Assembly: GCA_013812995.1 (NCBI GenBank)
Contig: JACCSL010000029.1
Location: 1-8,558, forward strand
DNA length: 8,558 bases
From: Ardenticatenales bacterium
Lineage (GTDB): Bacteria; Chloroflexota; Anaerolineae; Ardenticatenales; Ardenticatenaceae
Direction: 5' to 3'
The notes under the pieces were generated by a model that saw only the letters and a program-made list of their open reading frames with translations, had not been told where the DNA came from and did not search any database. Made by a program: the position numbers and the translations under genes. Shown one piece after another: positions 1-5,695 of this stretch (positions within the stretch are counted from its first letter, which is position 1; each line of letters begins with the position of its first letter).

Positions 1-1
1 G

Positions 2-796
2 GCGGATGTCATTTGGGCGCTGGCTGCCACGAGTCTTCTGGTGGCGGATGCCGAGGGAATCCTCGAACCCTACGCGCCCGCCGGCCTGGAGCGGGTAGAC
101 CCCAAATTTCGGGACCAGGCCAATCCACCCCACTGGGTTGGAACAGATGTCTGGATGTCGGCCTTTTGTGTCAATACGGAGAAAATGGAGGAACTGGGTC
201 TTCCCATCCCTGCTTCCTGGGCCGACCTGACCGACCCCGTATACAAGAACCAGATCATCATGCCGAATCCCAACTCCTCGGGAACGGGCTTCCTCTCCGT
301 GTCGGCCTTTCTCCAACTTTTCGGGGAGGAAGAGGGATGGGTGTACATGGACGCGCTGCATGAGAATATCGCCCAGTATACCCACTCGGGGTCCAAGCCC
401 TGCGCGCTGGCTGCCGAGGGCGAGGTTGCCATCGGCATCTCCTTTGATTACCGCGCGATCTCCCAGAAGTTAGATGGCGACCCCATCCTGCCGGTTTTCC
501 CGGCGGAGGGCTCAGGGTGGGATATGGAGGCCAACGCGTTGGTAAAAAAGGACGAGATCAAAGACGCTGCGAAGATCTTCCTGGATTGGGCGATCAGTGA
601 CAGTGCGATGCGAGAGTATATCAAGGCATACGGGCTTACCTCCGTCAAGGTGGACACGCCCCCATTGGAAGGATTCCCCGCCGATCCCTTGAGCCAGCTA
701 ATCGACAATGACTTTGAGTGGGCGGCTGCCCACCGGGAGGAGATTCTGAAGCGATGGCTAAGTCTTTACGATAGCAAGTCCGCCCCCAGAGATTGA
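2..796 (+). CDS. Solute-binding protein, 2-aminoethylphosphonate/Fe(III)-type (5' partial)
   Basis: This is the C-terminal 264 residues of a periplasmic binding protein of the AfuA-like (COG1840, SBP_bac_6-type) fold. The reading frame is open to the left edge, so the Met codon at 41 is internal. The residues before it ([12 protein letters not shown]) already match the family. Family members are usually about 330-350 aa, so roughly 80 N-terminal residues including the signal peptide are missing. The visible pattern ([14 protein letters not shown] near the start, then [20 protein letters not shown] and GISFDYRA) resembles the group annotated as 2-aminoethylphosphonate ABC transporter binding proteins. 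In that group the serine/threonine-rich NSSGTG and HSGSKP turns would contact an anionic ligand. The ligand here is inferred, and a Fe(III) or organophosphate ligand is equally possible. The stop codon lies 2 bases before the ATG of the following sensor kinase, which suggests a joint sensory role. No permease or ATPase gene follows. Confidence 0.85.
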   Translation, partial: ADVIWALAATSLLVADAEGILEPYAPAGLERVDPKFRDQANPPHWVGTDVWMSAFCVNTEKMEELGLPIPASWADLTDPVYKNQIIMPNPNSSGTGFLSVSAFLQLFGEEEGWVYMDALHENIAQYTHSGSKPCALAAEGEVAIGISFDYRAISQKLDGDPILPVFPAEGSGWDMEANALVKKDEIKDAAKIFLDWAISDSAMREYIKAYGLTSVKVDTPPLEGFPADPLSQLIDNDFEWAAAHREEILKRWLSLYDSKSAPRD

Positions 797-798
797 TT

Positions 799-1647
799 AT
801 GAGCGACGCTTTTCTGGAGAAGCCAGCACCGGGTTCCCTCACCATTCGTGCCCGCCTGCTGATCTTCTTCGTACTGATGGCCCTGCTCCCGGCAGGGCTC
901 ATTAGCCTTGTCTCGGCGCAGGGTAGCCTGGCAGCGGGCGAGCAGCGCTCCATTAACCAGCTGGAGTCTGTGGCGACGCTCAAAGAGGCGGAGATCCATA
1001 CCTGGCTGCAAAATCTACTCCTCGACCTGAAGGTGGAGCAGAGCCGCGCCCTTTCCCGCGAGCGCTTCCAACAATTGCTCCAGAGCCCGGTAGAGAGCGA
1101 GGCGTTCGAGGACGCCTACGCGGCACAGCAGGCCCAGCTCCGAGAGAGTGTAGAGGTGGGGGAGAAGTTCGAGGAGCTGTTTCTGATCGACGCGGAGGGG
1201 CGCGTCCTCCTCTCTACCACCTCCTCTCAGGAGGGACAACTCCTCTCCAATCGCCCCTATTTCAAGGAGGGGCTGAAGGGCGAGTACGTTTCCGCGCCCT
1301 TCTACTCGCTGGAATTCAACCAGCCCTCCATCGTCGTGGTGAGCCCGGTGCTGGACGACCAGGGGCAGGTCGTGGGCGTCTTCGGGGGGCGGGCCGGGCT
1401 GGCGACGTTGAGCGAGATCATGCTGGAGCGCGCCGGGCTGGGCGAAACGGGCGAAACGTACCTGGTAGCCGACAACTTTGCCTCGGCGACAGCGCTACGC
1501 TTTGTCGATGCAGACATCCATGTGAGCACCGAGGGCAGCAATGCGGCCGTGGGACAGCAGAGAAATGGCTCTGGCCGCTATGTGGCTATCGCGGGGTTCC
1601 AGTCATCGGTGTCTACCGCTGGCTGCCGCAACTTCATGTCGCGCTGA
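799..1647 (+). CDS. Hybrid histidine kinase A, N-terminal sensor part (cut off by frameshift)
   Basis: This ORF encodes the sensory half of a membrane kinase. It has a short basic N-terminus, a transmembrane helix at about residues 20-39, then an extracytoplasmic double-Cache (PDC-like) domain from about 40. Typical dCache features are LFLIDAEGRVL, the NRPYFKEG segment, VVVSPVLDDQG and GETGETYLV. Such domains bind small extracellular ligands or contact binding proteins. I chose ATG 799, which has a weak AGAGA six bases upstream. A TTG at 793 in the same frame would overlap the previous gene. From residue 267 the ORF reads an out-of-frame tail of 16 residues and stops. The normal dCache ending and second transmembrane helix are encoded in the next frame, so this is not a complete natural protein. 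It is either half of a frameshifted gene or a sequencing artefact. The domain call is firm, but the ligand is unknown. Confidence 0.8.
   Translation: MSDAFLEKPAPGSLTIRARLLIFFVLMALLPAGLISLVSAQGSLAAGEQRSINQLESVATLKEAEIHTWLQNLLLDLKVEQSRALSRERFQQLLQSPVESEAFEDAYAAQQAQLRESVEVGEKFEELFLIDAEGRVLLSTTSSQEGQLLSNRPYFKEGLKGEYVSAPFYSLEFNQPSIVVVSPVLDDQGQVVGVFGGRAGLATLSEIMLERAGLGETGETYLVADNFASATALRFVDADIHVSTEGSNAAVGQQRNGSGRYVAIAGFQSSVSTAGCRNFMSR
1593..1596 (+). other. Frameshift site splitting hybrid kinase A (one G missing from a G run)
   Basis: Upstream, the dCache domain reads in frame up to GRYVAIAG, ending with codon GGG at 1594-1596 (residue 266). Downstream, the natural continuation is in the frame starting at 1596: VPVIGVYRWLPQLHVALMAEQDQ. 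This is the usual end of a dCache domain leading into the second membrane helix. The junction is a run of four Gs. A fifth G would give Ala-Gly-Val and a single ORF of about 1064 residues, close to the length expected for the paralogue downstream (about 1068). The cause may be a real deletion, an assembly error in a homopolymer, or a -1 slip with the P-site tRNA moving from GGG to GGG. The A-site codon TTC would not re-pair on GTT, so classical tandem-slippage frameshifting is not supported. Confidence 0.85.
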
Positions 1648-3992
1648 TGGCGGAGCAGGATCAGGCGGAAGCCTTTCAGGGTGTCTATAGCCTGCTCGCC
1701 ATCAACACCAGCGTTGCCCTGATCGCTGTGCTGGCCGCCATTCTGGCCTCTCTGTTCATCACCCGTAGCATCGCGACGCCCCTTCAGAACCTCGTCGATA
1801 CCGCCGTGAAGATTGCCGGGGGCGATCTCCAACGCAGCGCGCCGGTCCAGCGCAGCGACGAGATTGGCGTCCTGGCGACCGCCTTCAACCACATGACCCG
1901 GCAACTGCGCGAGCTTATCGGCACCCTGGAGCAGCGCGTGGCGGACCGCACCTCCGAACTCACCCAGCGCGCCGAGCAGCTCCACCTCATCAACCATGTG
2001 GGGCGCACTGCCACCTCGGTGCTTGATCAGTCCGTGCTGCTGCCCGAGATCGCGCGGCGCATCCAGCAGACCTTCAACCTCTACGCTGTATTGATTTTGC
2101 TCGTGGACGAGCCCTCCGAGTCGGTACACCTGAGCGCCGCCGCCACGGAGGAAAGCGAGGATCTGTTACAGCGAGGGCTTTCTCTCCCTCTGGGCCAGGG
2201 CATCATCGGTCATGTTGCCCGGGTAGGGGAGCCTCTCGTGGTGGAGGATGTCACCGAGGAGCCACGCTTCCACGCTGATGAGCGGCTGCCGCGCGTGCGC
2301 TCTGAGCTGGCGCTGCCGCTCCGCATCGGGGAGCAGGTTCTGGGCGTGCTCGACCTCCAAAGTACCGAGCTTAGCGCCTTCGATGTGCAGGATGTACAGG
2401 TGCTCCAGACACTGGCGGACCAGCTGGCGGTGGCGGTACGCAACGCCCAGTTGTTCCACGCCGCGCAGATGGCACAGCGGGAAGCGGAATCAGCCAACCA
2501 CCTGAAGAGCAAGTTCCTCGCAAACATGAGTCACGAGTTGCGCACGCCGCTGAACGCCATCATCAATTTTTCGGAATTTTTGTTGAGCCAAACCTTCGGG
2601 GAGATGACGGAGCGCCAGTTGATGCTCCAGCAGCGCATTCTGGTGAACGGGGAGCACCTGCTGGGGCTCATCAACGACATCCTGGATCTGTCGAAGATTG
2701 AGGCGGGGCGGATGGAGATGGTCCGGGAAGAGGTGGAGCTTCGCACGCTGCTGGATAGCGTGCGAGCCACGGCAGTCGGGCTGACGAAGGACAAGGGGGT
2801 AGAGGTGCTGGTGGACCTGCCCGAGGCGCTGCCAACCGTATGGGCGGACCGGGTGCGGGTGCGCCAGGTGCTGCTCAACCTGCTCTCGAACTCGGCGAAG
2901 TTTACGAGAAAGGGAACGATCACCATCTGGGCGCGGGCGCAGGGGGACGGGTACGTGGCAGTGAGCGTGAGCGACACGGGGATCGGCATTCCGTTGGAGG
3001 AGCAGGAAAAGATTTTCGAGGAGTTCCACCAGGTGCAGGGCGGCTTCAATCGGGAGTACCAGGGCACGGGGCTGGGGCTGTCCATCTGCAAGCGGCTGAT
3101 CGAGATGCATGGCGGCACGATGACACTGACCCACAGCGCGCCCGGCGTGGGCTCCACCTTCACCTTTACCCTGCCCTCCCTGGCCGAATCCATCGAGAGA
3201 AGCCATCGCCTTCCCGTGGAGCTGCACGCGGTGGCAGCCACCACGCAGGGGCTGATCGTCGTGATCGACGATGACCCGGATGCCCAGACTATCTTCCAGC
3301 ACGCCCTGGAGGCGGCGGGATGGCAGGTTCATGGCGTGACGGACAGCCGCGAGGCCGTCGCTGAGATTCGACGCTTGCGCCCGCACCTGGTGCTCCTGGA
3401 CATCCAGATGCCCTATCTGGATGGCTGGGCGGTGCTCAACGAGATGCGCCAGGATCCGAGTATCGCCCATGTGCCAGTGATGATCTGCTCGATTGTGGAC
3501 CCGGCCCAGGCGCATGTTGGGGTCGTGCAGGGCGTGCGAAACTGGCTGGTCAAACCAATTGCCCGACAGGAGTTATTGGAGCAGGTCGAGCACTATGCCA
3601 GGGCCCCTGCCCGCGTGCTGGTGGTGGACGATGACCCCGACGCCCGCATGGTGATCCGCTCGATTCTGGAGGCGAGCGAGGGCTGGGAAGTGCTAGAGGC
3701 AGTGGACGGACAGCACGGGTTAGAGATGCTGAAGCAGCACCAGCCGCATCTGATGATTCTCGATCTGATGATGCCGCGCATGGATGGTTTTGAGGTACTC
3801 CAGCGCCTGGAAGCCCTACCGGACAGAGAAAAAATTCCTGTGGTTGTTCTCACCGCGAAGGATTTAAGCGTGGAGGAGCAGTCGTGGTTGCTCCAACGCA
3901 CGCAGGGCTATTTCCAAAAGAGTTCATTTCCCATTACCAAATTCCCACCATTGCTAAGGTCACTGCTACTCAAAGGAAGTAATCATGACTGA
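1647..3992 (+). CDS. Hybrid histidine kinase A, HAMP-GAF-HisKA-HATPase-REC-REC part
   Basis: This is the catalytic half of the split kinase. The annotated ATG at 1647 overlaps the TGA at 1645-1647 but is really the internal Met of ALMAEQDQ. In ORF numbering the order is: second transmembrane helix 16-38, HAMP about 39-92, coiled coil, GAF about 130-270, and HisKA with phospho-accepting His296 in SHELRTPLN. The HATPase_c domain has N-box Asn411, G1 DTGIGIP at 443 and G2 GTGLGL at 473. REC1 has an acidic cluster at 541-543, phospho-Asp585 and Lys636. REC2 has an acidic cluster at 661-663, Asp706 and Lys758. All key phosphotransfer residues are present, so the kinase core should be active if made. 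In REC2 the usual Lys-Pro is Lys-Ser. The product would sit in the inner membrane, relaying phosphate from His296 to its receivers and perhaps to the adjacent free receiver. Its core is nearly identical to that of the kinase starting at 5696. No output domain is fused. Confidence 0.9.
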   Translation: MAEQDQAEAFQGVYSLLAINTSVALIAVLAAILASLFITRSIATPLQNLVDTAVKIAGGDLQRSAPVQRSDEIGVLATAFNHMTRQLRELIGTLEQRVADRTSELTQRAEQLHLINHVGRTATSVLDQSVLLPEIARRIQQTFNLYAVLILLVDEPSESVHLSAAATEESEDLLQRGLSLPLGQGIIGHVARVGEPLVVEDVTEEPRFHADERLPRVRSELALPLRIGEQVLGVLDLQSTELSAFDVQDVQVLQTLADQLAVAVRNAQLFHAAQMAQREAESANHLKSKFLANMSHELRTPLNAIINFSEFLLSQTFGEMTERQLMLQQRILVNGEHLLGLINDILDLSKIEAGRMEMVREEVELRTLLDSVRATAVGLTKDKGVEVLVDLPEALPTVWADRVRVRQVLLNLLSNSAKFTRKGTITIWARAQGDGYVAVSVSDTGIGIPLEEQEKIFEEFHQVQGGFNREYQGTGLGLSICKRLIEMHGGTMTLTHSAPGVGSTFTFTLPSLAESIERSHRLPVELHAVAATTQGLIVVIDDDPDAQTIFQHALEAAGWQVHGVTDSREAVAEIRRLRPHLVLLDIQMPYLDGWAVLNEMRQDPSIAHVPVMICSIVDPAQAHVGVVQGVRNWLVKPIARQELLEQVEHYARAPARVLVVDDDPDARMVIRSILEASEGWEVLEAVDGQHGLEMLKQHQPHLMILDLMMPRMDGFEVLQRLEALPDREKIPVVVLTAKDLSVEEQSWLLQRTQGYFQKSSFPITKFPPLLRSLLLKGSNHD
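1965..3648 (+). repeat. Long direct repeat, copy A (kinase core)
   Basis: This stretch, covering the coil, GAF, HisKA, HATPase and first receiver, aligns with 6872-8558. The offset is a constant 4907 bases from 1965 through the end of the ATPase domain, then 4910 bases after a 3-base change in the linker before the first receiver. The best-conserved part is 2760-2937, which differs from 7667-7844 at only three positions (2835, 2840, 2910). It includes perfect runs of 75 and 69 bases. Third codon positions are conserved too, which points to recent duplication or gene conversion rather than protein-level selection alone. The repeat probably continues past 8558. Confidence 0.9.
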
Positions 3993-4401
3993 GCCGCACC
4001 GAGCCACCATCCTGGTGGTGGAGGACAACGCCGACAACATGTTCGTGGTGATTGAGTTGATAAGCCGAATGCCCAGTGTGCACTTCGTGGATGGCTATGT
4101 GACAGGGCGGGAATTGTTCCGCATGATCGAGAGCCGTCCGACGCTGATACCCGAGTTGATCCTGCTGGATATTCAGATTCCAGGGGAGGACGGCTACATG
4201 GTGCTGAAGCGGATTCGGCTAGAGCCCCGGTTGGCGCAGACCCGCGTGGTGGCGCTGACGGCGAACGTGATGCCGCAGGACATTGAGAAGGCGCGGCTGG
4301 CGGGCTTTGATGGCTTTATCGGCAAGCCGATCAGCTTCCATCGCTTTCCTGAGCAGATCGACCGCATCCTCCAGGGCGAGTCCGTCTGGGAGTCGCGGTA
4401 A
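3985..4401 (+). CDS. Stand-alone CheY-like response regulator receiver
   Basis: This is a 138-residue single REC domain with no output domain. The acidic pocket is Glu13-Asp14 in VVEDN, the phospho-acceptor is Asp62 in LLDIQIPGEDGY, the switch Thr is Thr92 in ALTAN, and the conserved lysine is Lys114 in GKPI. All residues needed for phosphorylation are present. The start ATG overlaps the kinase stop by 8 bases (ATGACTGA), and AGGAAG at 3974-3979 lies five bases upstream, so translation is probably coupled to the kinase. I infer that it receives phosphate from kinase A and acts by protein-protein contact, or shuttles phosphate to an unlinked HPt or regulator. With only about 15 residues after the receiver there is no room for a DNA-binding domain. 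Confidence 0.92.
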   Translation: MTEPHRATILVVEDNADNMFVVIELISRMPSVHFVDGYVTGRELFRMIESRPTLIPELILLDIQIPGEDGYMVLKRIRLEPRLAQTRVVALTANVMPQDIEKARLAGFDGFIGKPISFHRFPEQIDRILQGESVWESR

Positions 4402-4432
4402 GAGAGTTTTCAATCTTTACTTCATCACAGAA

Positions 4433-4437
4433 AGGAA
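4433..4437 (+). promoter_or_regulatory. Ribosome binding site of the second solute-binding protein
   Basis: AGGAA lies eight bases before ATG 4446 in the 44-base gap after the receiver gene and supports that start. The rest of the gap shows no clear -35/-10 pair and no hairpin, so read-through from unit A is plausible. Confidence 0.7.
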
Positions 4438-4445
4438 CAACCCCC

Positions 4446-5645
4446 ATGTCGGACAATTCAGATCGTGGAGAGATGCGTCACCCCTTCACCCGCCGCCAGA
4501 TTCTGAGGGCGGGTGCCGCCACCTCTCTACTTCCCTTCGTGGCAGCCTGTGCCTCGCAAGCCACCCCGGAAGTCAACAATGCCCCGCAAACCGAGCTGCT
4601 GGCAAGCGGCAATTCCATCCCCCTCGATAGCCTGATCCCCGAGGCGCGCAAGGAAGGGTTGCTCTCGACCATGACCCTGCCCCATGATTGGGCAAACTAT
4701 GGCAAAATCATTGAGACTTACCGCGAGAAATATCTCATCGCGATCAATGAGATCAACCCACCGGGTAGCTCCCAGGACGAGGTAGACGCCATCAAGGCGC
4801 ACCAGGAAGACAAGGGGCCACTCGCCCCGGACGTGGTCGATATGGGACTGGGCTTTGCCGAGTCCAGCAAGGCCGAGGGTCTCTTTGCCCCGTACAAGGT
4901 CGCAACGTGGGACACGATTCCGGAAGGGTTGAAGGATCCGGAAGGACATTGGTACTGTAGCTACTACGGGGTCTTTGCCTTTGAGGTCAACCGCGAGGTG
5001 GTCAAAAATGTCCCCCGCGACTGGTCCGACCTGCTCAAGCCGGAGTACAAAGGCATGGTGGCCCTCGGTGGAGACCCTACGCGCTCCAGCATGGCGACCA
5101 ACTCGGTCTGGGCAGCGGGCCTCTCGCAGACCGACTCGCTCGACGATGCCCCGGAGGCTGGCATGGAGTTCTTTGCCGAGCTTCACAAGGTGGGTAACCT
5201 TGTGCCCACCATCGGGCTACCCAGCACCGTCGCCAATGGACAGACGCCGATCCTCATCTTCTGGGATTTCCTGGCGCTCGGAGATCGTGACAAATCAGCC
5301 GGAACGACGGATATTGAGGTGGTGGTGCCAGAGAGCGGGGTGTTTGGGGTGCCCTCCATTCAGGCCATCAGTGCGTATGCGCCCCACCCATTCGCCGCCC
5401 GCCTCTGGGAAGAGTTTCTCTACTCGGATGAGGGACAGCTCCTCTGGCTGGAAGGGTATGCCCACCCGATTCGCTACAATGACCTGGTCAAGAACAACAA
5501 GGTTCCTGCGGAGCTGGCCGCCCGCCTGCCCGCTGCCGAACTGTACGCGCGCGCCGTCTTCCCGACCTCGGCTGCCCAGACGGACCAGGCAAAGAAACTC
5601 ATCAACGAGGGATGGGTAAGCAAGGTGGGCGTCGAAATCAAGTAG
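4446..5645 (+). CDS. ABC-type extracellular solute-binding lipoprotein (AfuA/PotD-like)
   Basis: This is a complete 399-residue binding protein. The N-terminus carries a twin-arginine-type signal (TRRQIL, Arg16-Arg17), a hydrophobic stretch and a lipobox VAAC with Cys35. It is therefore probably Tat-exported, lipidated and tethered on the outer face of the membrane. The body has the order of a class II periplasmic binding protein. SLIPEARKEG comes near the mature start, then a segment around DVVDMGLGFAESS, the hinge-region pattern WSDLLKPEYKG, then FWDFLALG and the C-terminal segment LIWLEG-like SDEGQLLWLEGYAHP. The W-x-DL-x-x-P-x-YK pattern is shared with the partial binding protein at the left edge, so the two are distant relatives. 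Ligands in this broad family include Fe(III), polyamines and phosphorylated organics, and I cannot choose between them. It stands before a hybrid kinase without permease or ATPase genes, suggesting a sensory rather than a transport role. Confidence 0.88.
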   Translation: MSDNSDRGEMRHPFTRRQILRAGAATSLLPFVAACASQATPEVNNAPQTELLASGNSIPLDSLIPEARKEGLLSTMTLPHDWANYGKIIETYREKYLIAINEINPPGSSQDEVDAIKAHQEDKGPLAPDVVDMGLGFAESSKAEGLFAPYKVATWDTIPEGLKDPEGHWYCSYYGVFAFEVNREVVKNVPRDWSDLLKPEYKGMVALGGDPTRSSMATNSVWAAGLSQTDSLDDAPEAGMEFFAELHKVGNLVPTIGLPSTVANGQTPILIFWDFLALGDRDKSAGTTDIEVVVPESGVFGVPSIQAISAYAPHPFAARLWEEFLYSDEGQLLWLEGYAHPIRYNDLVKNNKVPAELAARLPAAELYARAVFPTSAAQTDQAKKLINEGWVSKVGVEIK

Positions 5646-5681
5646 TCCCAATTGCTGATAGGCTGGCCCTTTCATGGCTGT

Positions 5682-5687
5682 GAGGTG
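5682..5687 (+). promoter_or_regulatory. Ribosome binding site deciding the start of hybrid kinase B
   Basis: GAGGTG lies eight bases upstream of ATG 5696 and only two bases before the in-frame ATG at 5690. The later ATG is therefore the better start. The 50-base gap it lies in (5646-5695) contains no convincing terminator or promoter. Confidence 0.65.
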
Positions 5688-5695
5688 AGATGTTG

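Noticed and set aside
41..43. ATG as start of the first binding protein
   Set aside because: The frame is open upstream to base 2 and the residues before this Met already match the family, so the gene is cut by the window edge.
1647..1649. ATG as a genuine gene start for a separate kinase
   Set aside because: The frame continues upstream to 1596 with meaningful dCache sequence, so this Met is internal to the ancestral protein. It may serve for reinitiation only.
2490..3515. Long minus-strand ORF of 341 codons opposite the kinase A core
   Set aside because: It is antisense to a fully recognisable HisKA-HATPase-REC frame, its translation shows no family features and is rich in His/Gln/Arg, and it reflects codon bias in GC-rich DNA. 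Similar minus-strand ORFs at 6626-7408 and 7409-8017 mirror the same repeat.
4402..4445. Possible terminator after the free receiver gene
   Set aside because: There is a T-rich patch (GAGAGTTTTC), but no inverted repeat precedes it.
5646..5695. Possible promoter in the gap before kinase B
   Set aside because: TTGCTG could pass for a -35 element, but no -10-like hexamer lies at proper spacing, and the short co-directional gap fits operon read-through.
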